DNA of 64,000 nt from Flavobacteriales bacterium (GCA_018401695.1 JAGYKD010000001.1:474016-538015); one strand, 5' to 3'. Positions 24,960 through 35,446 are shown, numbered from the stretch's first letter. The notes: generated by a model from the letters alone, not told the origin. Program-made: numbers and translations.

Positions 24960-26618
24960 ATGAAAATGCATCAAACCATCCGAAAAAATCTAGTTTTATG
25001 TTTAGTTTTTCTAATCGCAATGGGTTGCCTGGACGGCTACAGCCAACGCGTAAAAGTGCGGATGTTCCCTGCCAAAAAACCCAAGAAAAATGCGCCGGTC
25101 GTCGGCAGCGTAGACTATGCCAACGATGAATTGGCCTATGGGGTGGTCTTACACAGGAAAAGGAAAGCTTTGATCGCGCTCCCACATAAAATAAAGAACT
25201 TTAAACCAACAGGAGAAGAGCTGATACTTCACGAGGGAAAAACCATGCGGGTGGATGGGTTTAAAGTGAACATGTGGCGTTTCTATACGGTAACAGAGTC
25301 CGCCAAAGAGTATCATGAATGGCAAAACGGCTTACTCATGATTTCCTTTGGCCGAGGCCCCTCCAAAGATTATGGAGCGGTAGGTGTTTTTATAGATAGT
25401 ACCATGAATGTGGAGCCCGCACGTTTACTCACCTCGGTTGATTTGCACGGCCTATATAATGTAAGTATATTCAAGTATACTCCAAGCCACGAAATTAAAG
25501 TGGAAAACGACCATATGGTCATCGAGTTTGAGATAGACCGTTGGGCGGGCGAAAAGGGATTGAGGGATTTTACCATTTTGGATAAAGACTTAAAAATTGT
25601 CCAGCAAAACCAATACCGTGAAAAAAAGCTGGCCAAGGCAATTTCGGTAGAAGACAGGTACATTTCCAAAACGGGCGATTACGTCATCGTAGCCCGGGTG
25701 TTCAATCGAAAAAAAGGCGAAAAAAAGAATTTGAAATCTACATGGCCTTATCAAATCATACGTTTTCGGCCGGGACAAAAGAAACCGGAAAAAATAAGCT
25801 ATGATTTTGGAGACAAGTATTTAGGCTCGGTTAAACTAATTGAATTTCAAGGAGAATTGGCTCTTGCCGGAATTTACGGTGAAAAAAAACGGAGCTTTGA
25901 CGGCCTTTGGTTTGCTACCCTTGACCCCGAAACTTTTGAAATTACCCATCAAACCAGTCGAAGCTTTGCCAGCATATCAATGAGTGAAATGGAAGGAGAA
26001 GAAGGCCAGGCAGAAGAAGAAGAAGCACCAACAAGCCGTACCAAAGGAAAAAAGAATAAATTGCAGGGGGCCATGAGGCGGGCTTCCAATATTCGATCGC
26101 CAAAAATTCCCATAACTCGAATCATTGAGAATCCCGATGGCACCGCATACGTCATTGGCGAAGAACAATGGGAAACCGTTCATTGCAACAAAGAGCAATG
26201 CTATACAAACTACCACAATGGCCGACTGATCGTGATTTTCTTAAATGCAGAGCGGGAAGCCCTTTGGACCCGTAGCATATCAAAGTACGGTCAAGTGCAT
26301 TATCCTGATGGTGACTACAATTACTTTGAGTGTTCCCAAGGTCCACTGCTTGTCATTGATGAGCACTCAGCAGCACCAAGTGAGGTAGATTTTCCTATGA
26401 AAAAAATTAAAACCGGAGGTGTTTTTCACAAAGGAAAAGTATCGGCTATTCTGCTAAAACCGGATGGTAACTTAGATAAGTTTACCCTAATAAACAACCA
26501 TCAAAAAAAGGTACATGTGAGTCCTTACAATATGTATCAGGCCGACGAAGACATCTTTTTCTTCGGTTATAACAAAAAGAAAAATATTGGCGTGGGCAGA
26601 ATAGAAATCAAATTCTAA
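24960..26618 (+). CDS. Secreted protein of unknown function
   Basis: A 552-residue protein with an N-terminal export signal (LVLCLVFLIAMGCLDGYSQ); the Cys in AMGC could make it a lipoprotein, but no clear lipobox-plus-spacer is seen. The body alternates short beta strands and charged turns (IRFRPGQKKPEK, LWFATLDPETFEI), suggesting a beta-propeller-like repeat, but I do not recognise a family. An acidic then basic low-complexity insert lies at ~340-365 (EGEEGQAEEEEA, then TKGKKNK). It has its own promoter and is followed by non-coding repeats. The function is unknown. Confidence 0.8.
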   Translation: MKMHQTIRKNLVLCLVFLIAMGCLDGYSQRVKVRMFPAKKPKKNAPVVGSVDYANDELAYGVVLHRKRKALIALPHKIKNFKPTGEELILHEGKTMRVDGFKVNMWRFYTVTESAKEYHEWQNGLLMISFGRGPSKDYGAVGVFIDSTMNVEPARLLTSVDLHGLYNVSIFKYTPSHEIKVENDHMVIEFEIDRWAGEKGLRDFTILDKDLKIVQQNQYREKKLAKAISVEDRYISKTGDYVIVARVFNRKKGEKKNLKSTWPYQIIRFRPGQKKPEKISYDFGDKYLGSVKLIEFQGELALAGIYGEKKRSFDGLWFATLDPETFEITHQTSRSFASISMSEMEGEEGQAEEEEAPTSRTKGKKNKLQGAMRRASNIRSPKIPITRIIENPDGTAYVIGEEQWETVHCNKEQCYTNYHNGRLIVIFLNAEREALWTRSISKYGQVHYPDGDYNYFECSQGPLLVIDEHSAAPSEVDFPMKKIKTGGVFHKGKVSAILLKPDGNLDKFTLINNHQKKVHVSPYNMYQADEDIFFFGYNKKKNIGVGRIEIKF

Positions 26619-26657
26619 GCCAAAGGCGCCTTTTTGTTGGGGCATGGTGGGGTTTTC

Positions 26658-26705
26658 TTTTGGGCGCCTCATCCTGCCCTCCCTGCTACTCTTCGGGAAC
26701 CTTTG
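26658..26705 (+). repeat. GC-rich interspersed element, truncated 5' end
   Basis: About 40 bases match the start of the copy at 24217 almost exactly (TTTTGGGCGCC onward), then the sequence diverges. The remainder of this gap (26706-26876) holds no gene. Confidence 0.65.
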
Positions 26706-26876
26706 ACACCTCGTATTTTCAAGGTTTCTAAATGCCGACCGCAACGTCGGTGCGAATTAAGGCACGGACAAATCGAAAGGCCTCCTAACGCTTCCGTCAG
26801 GATTCAGGAAACTGACGCTTCGGTTAGGGCAGGATCGCCGCCAGAATAGCCTCCCGTCAACGGTCTCCTTCCTTTT

Positions 26877-27620
26877 TTAAAAGGCAAGGGCATCCATAGT
26901 CCAAGCCACCGCCACATGCAACAACACCCCTCCCCATATGCTGTTGCTTTTCCAACTCATGTAGCCCAATATCAATCCTGCAAATAAACTGCCGAAGGCT
27001 TCGGCTTGTGGTTTGGCAAAATGGATCATTACGTAAGGCAAAACCATTATATAAATCGAAGCCATGCCAAAGGCCGGTTTAAGTCCCAGCGTTATAAATC
27101 CTCTAAAAAAGAATTCCAAAGCAAAAAACTGAAAGGCATAGGCAAGCTCCCAACTGATTTGTTGGCGAAGCCCATTTGAGCTGCCCAGCCCTAGGGGACT
27201 GGTAAAAAAAGGATAGGTGGCTTGAAAACCGGGTTGGTGCGCCGCCCAAAAAACCAAAGGCAGGACCAAAAGATACAGCAAAAGGTAGGGAACTAAGGCC
27301 TTTAATCCCGGCCAACGAAGGCCAAGACCTAAGGGAGAAAGCCCCATAAAGGCGCAGCTGAGCAAAGGAATCACCAAATAGCAAATCCCTGTCCAAGCCA
27401 CCCACCAAAGCTTTTGGTGCAGCCCTGCTGCTTCATGATAAAACAACCAGTGGTTAAAGGCCTCATGCCAACCAAAATACCTTAATAAAGTGCTCCAAGG
27501 AGCTAAAAAGGCATTGCCCTGATACTCCAAAACCACCAAACAGCATGCCGCCGTTACAAGCAACAGCAGGGCCTGCTTTTGGCTGGTCAGATTTTGCTTA
27601 AGCTCTTGGAGCGGTGTCAT
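26877..27620 (-). CDS. CPBP-family (ABI) intramembrane protein
   Basis: A 247-residue inner-membrane protein with about six to seven hydrophobic segments. The C-terminal half shows the CPBP/CAAX protease-like layout: motif 1 ALEFFFRGF, motif 2 YVMIHFAKP and motif 3 LLHVAVAW. Motif 1 normally reads EExxxR; here only the second Glu is present and Leu takes the place of the first. It may thus be a non-peptidase or altered member. Its ATG overlaps the stop of the M49-like peptidase by four bases, so translation is coupled. Confidence 0.8.
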   Translation of the reverse strand: MTPLQELKQNLTSQKQALLLLVTAACCLVVLEYQGNAFLAPWSTLLRYFGWHEAFNHWLFYHEAAGLHQKLWWVAWTGICYLVIPLLSCAFMGLSPLGLGLRWPGLKALVPYLLLYLLVLPLVFWAAHQPGFQATYPFFTSPLGLGSSNGLRQQISWELAYAFQFFALEFFFRGFITLGLKPAFGMASIYIMVLPYVMIHFAKPQAEAFGSLFAGLILGYMSWKSNSIWGGVLLHVAVAWTMDALAF

Positions 27621-29275
27621 GGGTTGAGCCCCAACACCTCAGGACCCTGCTTAAACACCAAATCCACCGGAATTCCAAGCTCGCCCAAACGATCTAAGTC
27701 GGCTTGCAATTCGGTGCTTATGTTGCCGCGATTATTCAACTCCTGGGTGGCTGCCTCATAATCTCCGTTGCCTTGAATGGTAAGGATACGCTCCGACAAA
27801 CCCTTCATGGCTTCTTCCATTTTGGAAAAATCGACCCTATACTTACCCGATTCAGGGTCCTTCGCAAATGCGCCGTGCTCCATAAAATAGTTAAAGCGCA
27901 TCATATTTGCCTTGCCGTGTGCGCTGGCAGCACCAAAACGAACCGACCGAAAAATTCCGGCCATAAATGTGGCATAATAAGCCTCCATAGAGCTTTCCAA
28001 TTCGCCCATTTCATGCAGTTGGCGAATCATATAAAGCCCCAAAATATCGGCTTTTCCTTCTTCCAAAGCCGAGGCATGCTCTTTCAAGGCTTCGCGGACC
28101 AACAGACCGGGTTTGCCTACCACCTCTTTAATGCCCAAACCATGGGCCACTTCGTGGAACATTACGGTACTAAAGAAAGCATCAAAGTTGATTAATTCTA
28201 CCTGTTCGGGAACCATAAGTGCGTGGGCAATAGGCACCAAAATATGCTCGTATTTGGCCCGCATCACATTTTTCAGCTGCAAGCGTCGGGTGCCCTTCGT
28301 GGCCTGAATGCGCTCGTCGTTGGGCAAATTTATGGCAATGGTTTTACTGCCTGCATTGCAATCGCCGGCATAAAAAACTACATCGTAGGCATTAATTTCG
28401 GAGCCGCTGCCATCAAGCGCAGGCTTATACTCCTCCGGCACCGGAAGCCCTGCTTGCAATTCCGGCAGGTAGGCCGTGAATTTTTCGAGTTTTTTGCTCC
28501 ACTCCTGGTCTCTAATGAGCACATAAGCCTCAAAAGCTGCTTTTTGACCAAACCATTTGTCCTCGTAAGTTTCTATTGGCCCAATAACCAGGTCTAATGG
28601 ACTGCTTTTCATGTCCATCCAAGCCAAATCGCTAGCGTAGTATTGGTTGGTTGTAAATGCTTTGGCCCGCTCTTCCAAATAGGTTTTCAGTCCTGCATCC
28701 TGCGATAAGGCTGCTGCTTCCTGAAGCAAAGCTGCTGCCCTACCCAATTCCTTTTCGAAGGCCTCGGCATAAGGAACAGCCATTAGCGTTTGCTGAGAAC
28801 TGTAGCGCACCAGGGTATACAAGCTGTTTTTGGAGGTGTCCGGCCAAGATTCAAAGGCTTCCTCCGACACATCTTGTGGATACAGATTGGCTCCTTCCGG
28901 CTTTTCGCCGAAGCCCGGTAAAAATGGCTTGTTGTTGTCGAGTCGGTCCCAAGGACCATAATTGATTTGAGTAAAACGCTTGGCCGCAGGATCACTAATT
29001 CGGTCCAACAACAGATGCGGTTCCCCATAGGCTTGCATCCAAAACAGGGTGTCCATTATGGCTGCGGCCTCCATCAATAAAGGCAACATTTTTTGGTACG
29101 GGGCCTCCAAATGACTTATGTCCGCCGTCAACTCTACTTCCTTATAAATGGCTAAACGCTGCTGAATATGCACTTGTTGCGCCTCCGTAAGTACAATGGG
29201 TTCGGGCTTATCCATGCCCGGCCCTCCACAAGAAGCCAATCCAAGCGAAAAAAGTACAACAAAAAAATACCTCAT
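27617..29275 (-). CDS. M49 (dipeptidyl-peptidase III)-like zinc peptidase lipoprotein
   Basis: A 552-residue protein with a lipobox (SLGLASCGG), so anchored in the envelope. The zinc site appears as HEVAH at residues 374-378 followed by EEGKAD near 404 (third ligand Glu). Classical DPP III has a six-residue HExxGH; a five-residue version is known in some bacterial members. FYAGDCNAGSKTIAINLPND upstream is typical of Bacteroidota M49-like proteins. It probably removes dipeptides from peptide N-termini. The start overlaps the tyrS stop (ATGA) and the end overlaps the CPBP gene (ATGA). Confidence 0.85.
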   Translation of the reverse strand: MRYFFVVLFSLGLASCGGPGMDKPEPIVLTEAQQVHIQQRLAIYKEVELTADISHLEAPYQKMLPLLMEAAAIMDTLFWMQAYGEPHLLLDRISDPAAKRFTQINYGPWDRLDNNKPFLPGFGEKPEGANLYPQDVSEEAFESWPDTSKNSLYTLVRYSSQQTLMAVPYAEAFEKELGRAAALLQEAAALSQDAGLKTYLEERAKAFTTNQYYASDLAWMDMKSSPLDLVIGPIETYEDKWFGQKAAFEAYVLIRDQEWSKKLEKFTAYLPELQAGLPVPEEYKPALDGSGSEINAYDVVFYAGDCNAGSKTIAINLPNDERIQATKGTRRLQLKNVMRAKYEHILVPIAHALMVPEQVELINFDAFFSTVMFHEVAHGLGIKEVVGKPGLLVREALKEHASALEEGKADILGLYMIRQLHEMGELESSMEAYYATFMAGIFRSVRFGAASAHGKANMMRFNYFMEHGAFAKDPESGKYRVDFSKMEEAMKGLSERILTIQGNGDYEAATQELNNRGNISTELQADLDRLGELGIPVDLVFKQGPEVLGLNP

Positions 29276-30546
29276 GACACCACAATTAAATGATAGTTTT
29301 TCTTTCCGTTCTGAACCAATAAGTAACGATTTTGAAGTAAAACTAAAGAAGAAGGAGCAACTTCCGCGGTAATTTTTTGCTTATTTACCGCCAAAGCTCC
29401 ACTTTTAATTTTCCTTCGCGCTTCTCCTTTGCTTGGAAATACCGGGGCCTCCTCGGCAAGCAATTCTACCAAGCTCGCAGACGAACGGAAAGCTTGGTCG
29501 GAGACTTCATGCACGGGGACTCCTTGAAACACTTCCCGAATTTCAACTTCCGACAGCTGTTGCAATTGTTCGGTAGTTCCCTTTCCAAACAGCAATTCGC
29601 TGGTAAGCTCCGCAAGTCTTAGGGCCTCTGCTCCATGCACACGTTCGGTGAGCTCTCTTGCCAAAAATCGCTGAAGCTCCATCTTGTGCGGCTCTTGTTG
29701 GTGCGCTTGTATCAAAGCCTGGATATCCTCTACTTCGGCTAGGCTAAAAATATGCACATAGCGTGAAGCATCTTGATCGCTGGCCCTCAACCAAAACTGG
29801 TAAAAATCGTAGGGCGTAGTTTTCTTAGGATCCAGCCAAACCGCACCCGATTCTGTTTTCCCAAATTTAGTACCGTCGGCCTTGGTAAGCAAAGGCGAAA
29901 TAAGGGCGTAGGCTTCGCCTCCGGCTTTGCGGCGAATAAACTCCGTGCCGGTGGTCATATTGCCCCATTGGTCAGAACCACCCATTTGCAATTCACAGCC
30001 CATGTGCGCATACAAGTGGTAAAAATCGTAGCCTTGCAAAAGCTGATAAGTAAACTCGGTAAAAGAAAGCCCGGTATCCATGCGTTTTTTAACAGATTCC
30101 TTGGCCAACATATAGCTTACCGGAATATGTTTTCCCACGTCACGAATAAAATCGATGAAAGACATAGGGCCAATCCAATCCAAATTATTCACCAAGGTAG
30201 CCGCATTCTTTCCTTCAAAATCGAGAAACTTTTTTAACTGCCCTTCAATGCAAGCAGCGTTATGCCTAACCGCATCCTCAGTGAGCAAATTACGCTCCTG
30301 AGATTTCCCCGAAGGGTCGCCGACCATTCCTGTAGCACCACCTACCAGAGCAATGGGCTTATGTCCACAGCGCTGCAAATGCACCAAAAGCATCACCTGA
30401 ACCAAATGGCCTACATGCAAAGAGTCGGCTGTAGGATCAAAACCCACATAGGCACTAACCTGCTTCCTTTCCATCAATTCTTTGGTTCCCGGAACCATAT
30501 CTTGGATGAGTCCCCGTTTCTCTAATTCGTCAATAAATGATTTCAT
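29272..30546 (-). CDS. tyrS: Tyrosine-tRNA ligase
   Basis: A 424-residue cytosolic enzyme that charges tRNA-Tyr. The ATG at 30546 (MKSFIDELEKRG) is the family's usual start; the longer frame adds 14 unlikely residues. The class I motifs are present: HIGH-like HVGH at 44-47 and KMSKS-like KFGKT in DGTKFGKTESGA. The Tyr-binding YQLLQGYDFYHL and GGSDQWGN motifs are intact, and an S4 RNA-binding domain forms the C-terminus (SKGEARRKIKSGALAVNKQK). First gene of an operon with the M49-like peptidase and CPBP genes, joined by four-base overlaps. Confidence 0.97.
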   Translation of the reverse strand: MKSFIDELEKRGLIQDMVPGTKELMERKQVSAYVGFDPTADSLHVGHLVQVMLLVHLQRCGHKPIALVGGATGMVGDPSGKSQERNLLTEDAVRHNAACIEGQLKKFLDFEGKNAATLVNNLDWIGPMSFIDFIRDVGKHIPVSYMLAKESVKKRMDTGLSFTEFTYQLLQGYDFYHLYAHMGCELQMGGSDQWGNMTTGTEFIRRKAGGEAYALISPLLTKADGTKFGKTESGAVWLDPKKTTPYDFYQFWLRASDQDASRYVHIFSLAEVEDIQALIQAHQQEPHKMELQRFLARELTERVHGAEALRLAELTSELLFGKGTTEQLQQLSEVEIREVFQGVPVHEVSDQAFRSSASLVELLAEEAPVFPSKGEARRKIKSGALAVNKQKITAEVAPSSLVLLQNRYLLVQNGKKNYHLIVVS

Positions 30547-30605
30547 GCCTTGGCTTATGGAAAACAAAGGTAAAGAATGCACCGGCAATGGAAAAGAGAA
30601 AGGTT

Positions 30606-33185
30606 TTAGCGAATCAAATGCACCTTCCCATGCATATCCAAGTCGTCTCCACCGGGCAAAGTCAAACTAAGCCTCCAAACATACACGCCGGTTGGATACA
30701 GCTTTCCCTCCGCGTCCTTCCCATTCCATCCTTTTCCTAAATCGGTCGAAACAAACAGCTCTTTACCCCAACGGTCGTGAATACGAAGCGAAAAATCCTG
30801 AGCTGCGCCTGCTCTTACTAAAAATATTTCGTTTAACCCGTCCCCGTTGGGCGTAAAGGCATTTGGCACATACACATTACACGCTAAGGCGAATAAAAAC
30901 TCTTGAACAACAGCACATTGGTTAGCGTCTCGAATTTCCAAGACGAGCTTTAGGTTGTCGGTGGGACTAACCACCGGGTCGGTGCAATCCAAACAACTGA
31001 GCACGTCTGGTACACTCCAATCAAACGCATAGGGTGCTACCCCGCCGGAAGGACTAAACGAAAGCTGAGCCGACTCACCACAAACCAAGTCAAACCGTGC
31101 TTGAGCAGGATGTACTCTTAAGCTATCCGGCGCCTGAACGATAGATTGTCCGTCAAGGATGCAATTGTGGGCATCTACAATTTGGTAATTTAGCACACCG
31201 GCACTTAAGCCGGTAAGCACAGGACCCATAGAGTAGGTATAGGGCAGAACGCCACCCATGGCATGCAAAACAGCCTCCCCATCGGCAGAACCTGCACAGC
31301 GAGCCGCCACAACACTCGTTTGGTCTATAAGGGGCTGAGGCTCATCCAAATCAATGGAAAGCAGCTGGCTTTGACCCACGGCGTCGCTTACCTGAACCGC
31401 ATAAGAGCCGGAAGACAGTCCACTCAAACTATCCGAAGTATTCCCTACCGGATTCTGCCATAGAAAAGCAATCGGCGCACAACCACCATTTACCGTTAAG
31501 CCAATAGCCCCGTCACTTGCACCAAAACAAGAAATCTCCGTACCTCCGGGTACATACTGACTGGTCGTGTACTGCACCTGCATCGGGGTAGGATTTACCG
31601 TTACCGTAGCCTGACACTGGTCTGCCTGTCCTGCAAAATCGGTGACCGTTAAACTTACAGTAGCCTGAGGCACATCACTGCAGTCAAATAAAGCTTGACT
31701 TAGAGTTATGGACTGAATGCCACATTGGTCAAAAGATCCGGCATCTATTGCCGATGCTTGTATGGAAGCTTGATTTTGGGCATTTAGGGTCACGCTTATG
31801 TCTTGGCAAAGAGCCGTTGGCGCCACCGTATCGCTTACCACAACCAAAAAAGTAAAGGTGGAATCAAAATTCTGGGCCTGACCATCGTTCAGCACCAAAC
31901 TAACAAGCGCTGTACCGTTTTGTCCGGCCACCGGAGTCGCCTGAAGGGTTCGGTTGGCTCCGGCACCTCCCAACACCAAATTAGCGTTTGGCAGCAGAGC
32001 CTGGTTCGAAGAGCTTACCGTGGCCTGAATGGCAGCCGCAGCCTGCTCGTTGTCCTGAACCGTAAAATTCCAAGTCCAACCCGGATTGTTCAGGCAAACC
32101 GAAGTATCCTGAAGCGCCTGAACCAAAAAGGGTGGTGTATTGGCTGCTTCGCCCCGCACATTTATAAGCAGTGGATTTATAGGTTGACATACGCTGTAGC
32201 TATCGGAATGGGCAATGCTTAACTGGCCATTGACAATTCCCGCTGCTGCGGGACTGAATTGCACTTGAAAGGATACTGAATCGCCGGGAGGAACCGTGGT
32301 AGGATTGGGTTGTTGCACAACCGTAAACACCGGATTATTGCTTTGCACCGGTGGAGTTCCTGTAAGATTCAAGGGGCTTTCACCCGGATTCACTATCCAA
32401 AACGTATGGGTTAGGGCAGAGCCAATCGGCACCTGTCCAAAATCGGTGAGGTTGGCCGGATTGGGCACCGTATTGTGGGGAATGTTAAGGCTATTGCCGT
32501 GCACCTCAATGCCCGCAACAGAAACCACCGAAATATCGTCGATGGCCCATCCGCGGTCGTTGGCTGCTTCATCGCTGTGAAACGTGAAACGTATTTTGCA
32601 ATTGGGCAAATTGTCGAAAGCACTAACGTCTATAAGCACCCGAGTCCAAGTGGTTCTAAAATTAAACCAAGCCGGCTGCGTCAGCTGAAAATAGGGCGTA
32701 GAAGATGGATTCAAAGACATATTGCCATCGTAAGCTGCGGAGGGGCAAATCTCCTGATTCAGCAAAATCCAGGAATTGCCGCCGTCCGTGCTCCATTCCA
32801 CATAGCCGCCGTCCCAATTGCCGGTTTCCGAACGCATTTGCATAAAAAACTCCAAACGCGTATCGTCGAAGCCCGTTAAGTTAATGGACGGGGATTCAAT
32901 TTGATACAAAATATAATGCAGGGCTTGGGCTTGCTGATAAAAATTATTGCCTTCGTTATAAAACACCCCACCGCCTGCTCCCGGGGTATGATCATTGGCC
33001 GGAATAATGGGCACAACCGCCTGAAAATCAAAACCCGGCTGCATAATTGGATAGCGCAAACCTGTATTTACCCAACCGCCCAAATTATCGCAATTGTGGC
33101 TATATACCGCCGTTTGAGCCATAAGTTGCCCAATACATGCCGGCAAAGCCAGGCCAAAAACAAAAAGGAACTTTCTTAGGGTCAC
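30606..33185 (-). CDS. T9SS type B adhesin with MAM-like and SprB repeats
   Basis: An 859-residue secreted protein starting at GTG (33185) with signal peptide (LRKFLFVFGLALPACIGQLMAQ). Residues ~25-215 form a jelly-roll, MAM-like module (LEFFMQMRSETGNWDGGYVEWSTDGGNSW; GWAIDDISVV). Next is a choice-of-anchor D-type domain (FGQVPIGSALTHTFWIVNPGESPL), Ig-like segments, SprB-type repeats (FLWQNPVGNTSDSLSGLSSGSYAVQVSD) and a type B sorting domain (VPNAFTPNGDGLNEIFL ... HDRWGKELF ... GVYVWRL ... MHGKVHLIR). Cell-surface location by T9SS. Confidence 0.88.
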   Translation of the reverse strand: MTLRKFLFVFGLALPACIGQLMAQTAVYSHNCDNLGGWVNTGLRYPIMQPGFDFQAVVPIIPANDHTPGAGGGVFYNEGNNFYQQAQALHYILYQIESPSINLTGFDDTRLEFFMQMRSETGNWDGGYVEWSTDGGNSWILLNQEICPSAAYDGNMSLNPSSTPYFQLTQPAWFNFRTTWTRVLIDVSAFDNLPNCKIRFTFHSDEAANDRGWAIDDISVVSVAGIEVHGNSLNIPHNTVPNPANLTDFGQVPIGSALTHTFWIVNPGESPLNLTGTPPVQSNNPVFTVVQQPNPTTVPPGDSVSFQVQFSPAAAGIVNGQLSIAHSDSYSVCQPINPLLINVRGEAANTPPFLVQALQDTSVCLNNPGWTWNFTVQDNEQAAAAIQATVSSSNQALLPNANLVLGGAGANRTLQATPVAGQNGTALVSLVLNDGQAQNFDSTFTFLVVVSDTVAPTALCQDISVTLNAQNQASIQASAIDAGSFDQCGIQSITLSQALFDCSDVPQATVSLTVTDFAGQADQCQATVTVNPTPMQVQYTTSQYVPGGTEISCFGASDGAIGLTVNGGCAPIAFLWQNPVGNTSDSLSGLSSGSYAVQVSDAVGQSQLLSIDLDEPQPLIDQTSVVAARCAGSADGEAVLHAMGGVLPYTYSMGPVLTGLSAGVLNYQIVDAHNCILDGQSIVQAPDSLRVHPAQARFDLVCGESAQLSFSPSGGVAPYAFDWSVPDVLSCLDCTDPVVSPTDNLKLVLEIRDANQCAVVQEFLFALACNVYVPNAFTPNGDGLNEIFLVRAGAAQDFSLRIHDRWGKELFVSTDLGKGWNGKDAEGKLYPTGVYVWRLSLTLPGGDDLDMHGKVHLIR

Positions 33186-33273
33186 AATATTACAAGATAC
33201 GAATTAAAGCAACTTATGCGGCTTTTTTCTCGGATTTTTAATGTGTTCTTTCTTTCCCTAAAGTCAAATGTAT

Positions 33274-33437
33274 TTTTGGGCGGCATTTCCTGCCCTTCCT
33301 ACTACGCTTCGGGCTCCGGGGGTTTAGGGCTAAGCGGTACGGGGTCTCCCGAAGCATCGGGAGGCCTCCGCCCGCCAAGCCCTAAATCCCCGCATCCCTG
33401 CAGGGTAGCCGGTCGGTCAGGGCCGCAGGGTACGCAT
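33274..33437 (+). repeat. GC-rich interspersed element
   Basis: Begins TTTTTGGGCGGC with CCTGCCCTTCCTACTAC-type sequence and ends near GGGTAGCCGGTCGGTCAGGG, like the copy at 24217. It occupies most of the gap between the adhesin and bipA; no gene is in 33186-33596. Confidence 0.65.
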
Positions 33438-33578
33438 TCATTTAAAACCCTTGTTATGAACCCAAATACTCCTATTTGCTAAGCACTCTGCGCTTTTCCA
33501 AACCAATTCTGAACCCACTAAAGCAATGACTTAACCTAAGTTTTTTACAAATAGGGCCATCCTTTCCATATAGCTCCC

Positions 33579-33586
33579 TATCTTCG
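33579..33586 (+). promoter_or_regulatory. -7 box TATCTTCG for bipA
   Basis: A common variant of TAnnTTTG, 10 bases before the ATG at 33597. Confidence 0.5.
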
Positions 33587-33596
33587 CGGCCAAATT

Positions 33597-35411
33597 ATGA
33601 CAGCAATTCGAAACGTTGCCATCATCGCCCACGTCGATCATGGCAAAACCACACTGGTGGACAAAATCATGCACTATTGTGCTCTTTTCAAAGCCCACGA
33701 AACCACAGGAGAACTTATCTTGGACAACAACGACCTGGAGAGGGAGCGTGGCATTACCATTTTGTCCAAAAATGTGTCTGTTCGTTATAAGGATGTAAAA
33801 ATCAACCTAATAGACACTCCAGGCCACGCCGATTTTGGTGGAGAAGTGGAGCGGGTATTGAACATGGCCGACGGTGTATTGTTGTTGGTAGACGCCTTTG
33901 AAGGTCCCATGCCCCAAACCCGATACGTTTTGAGCAAAGCCATTTCCTTGGGCTTAAAACCCATTGTAGTGGTCAATAAGGTAGACAAAGAAAATTGTCG
34001 CCCGGATGAGGTTCAGGAGGCCGTCTTTGACCTAATGTTTAATCTGGACGCTTCCGAAGACCAGCTCGAATTTAGAACCGTTTACGGATCGGCAAAACAA
34101 AACTGGATGGGGCCCGATTGGGTAGAACCCTCCGCAGATATTGGATACTTGCTGGACAGCATTTTAGAAGAGATTCCTGCACCCAATCCCCCTCAGGGTA
34201 ACTTACAGCTCCAAATTACCAGCATTGACTACTCCAATTATATTGGTAGAATAGCAGTAGGCCGTGTGCACAGAGGTTCCATTGCCGTTAATCAACCTGT
34301 TACCCTTATGCACCGCGACGGCGGAAGCACCAAAGCACGTATAAAAGAATTGTATGTGTTCGAAGGCTTAGGTAAAATAAAAACCGAAGAGGTCGTAGCC
34401 GGCGATATTTGTGCCGTAGTTGGCGTAGAAGGCTTTGAAATTGGAGACACCATTGCCGACGGAGAAGCTCCTGAAGCCATGCCTCCCATCAGCATTGACG
34501 AGCCAACCATGAGCATGACATTTACCATCAACAACAGTCCCTTTTATGGTAAAGAAGGTAAGTTTGTGACTTCAAGGCACCTACGCGACCGCCTATTCAA
34601 AGAAACGGAGAAAAACCTAGCACTCAAAGTGGAGGAAACCGGTAGCCAAGATACTTTTATGGTATTTGGTCGGGGCATTCTTCACTTGTCTATTTTGATT
34701 GAAACCATGCGCCGCGAAGGCTATGAATTGCAAGTGGGTCAGCCTAAAGTAATTCTAAAACAAATAGAAGGCAAAGTCTGCGAGCCGGTAGAGTTGTTGA
34801 GCATTGATGTGCCCGAAGCTTATTCCGGAAAGGCTATTGAGCAAGTGACTCAGCGCAAAGGGGAAATGAAAGTAATGAACCCTAAAGGCGATTTGGTGCA
34901 CTTGGAATTTGAAATTCCTTCGCGCTCTCTTTTGGGTTTACGCACGGCTTTATTAAACGTTACGGCAGGAGAAGCCACAGTAACTCATAGGTTCATGGAA
35001 TATATGCCCTTAAAAAGCACCGCACCTTCGCGTGCCCATGGAGCTCTAATTTGCATGGAAACCGGCACTGCCATTGCTTATGCCTTAGATAAGCTCCAAG
35101 ATCGCGGCCGCTTTTTTGTCGCTCCGGGCGAAGAAGTATACATGGGTCAAGTGGTTGGCGAGCATAGCCGCGACAACGACTTGGTCGTAAATTTAACCAA
35201 GAGCAAAAAACTAAGTAACGTAAGAGCATCGGGATCAGACGACAAAGCCTCTTTGGCTCCGCCGATTCGTTTTTCCTTGGAAGAATCCTTAGAGTATATC
35301 CAAGCCGATGAGTACGTAGAGGTTACACCCAAAAGTTTGCGCTTACGTAAAATACATTTGGACGAAAACGACCGGAAGCGAGCTGCCAATACAGCGCAAC
35401 AAGCTTCGTAG
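33597..35411 (+). CDS. typA: Ribosome-associated GTPase BipA/TypA
   Basis: A 604-residue translational GTPase that acts on the ribosome in assembly and stress or low-temperature growth. All G motifs are visible: G1 AHVDHGKTT (about residue 11), the switch I RGITI, G3 [10 protein letters not shown]4 NKVDKE and G5 GSAKQNW. They are followed by domain II ([12 protein letters not shown]) and the BipA-specific C-terminal domain ([37 protein letters not shown]). Full family length. A terminator-like hairpin lies ten bases after the stop. Confidence 0.97.
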   Translation: MTAIRNVAIIAHVDHGKTTLVDKIMHYCALFKAHETTGELILDNNDLERERGITILSKNVSVRYKDVKINLIDTPGHADFGGEVERVLNMADGVLLLVDAFEGPMPQTRYVLSKAISLGLKPIVVVNKVDKENCRPDEVQEAVFDLMFNLDASEDQLEFRTVYGSAKQNWMGPDWVEPSADIGYLLDSILEEIPAPNPPQGNLQLQITSIDYSNYIGRIAVGRVHRGSIAVNQPVTLMHRDGGSTKARIKELYVFEGLGKIKTEEVVAGDICAVVGVEGFEIGDTIADGEAPEAMPPISIDEPTMSMTFTINNSPFYGKEGKFVTSRHLRDRLFKETEKNLALKVEETGSQDTFMVFGRGILHLSILIETMRREGYELQVGQPKVILKQIEGKVCEPVELLSIDVPEAYSGKAIEQVTQRKGEMKVMNPKGDLVHLEFEIPSRSLLGLRTALLNVTAGEATVTHRFMEYMPLKSTAPSRAHGALICMETGTAIAYALDKLQDRGRFFVAPGEEVYMGQVVGEHSRDNDLVVNLTKSKKLSNVRASGSDDKASLAPPIRFSLEESLEYIQADEYVEVTPKSLRLRKIHLDENDRKRAANTAQQAS

Positions 35412-35420
35412 GGCGCCGGA

Positions 35421-35446
35421 CTGCGGCGGTACCGTGCCGCATTTTT
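35421..35446 (+). terminator. Terminator after typA
   Basis: TGCGGC(GGTACCGT)GCCGCA is followed by five T, ten bases after the typA stop. Confidence 0.75.
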
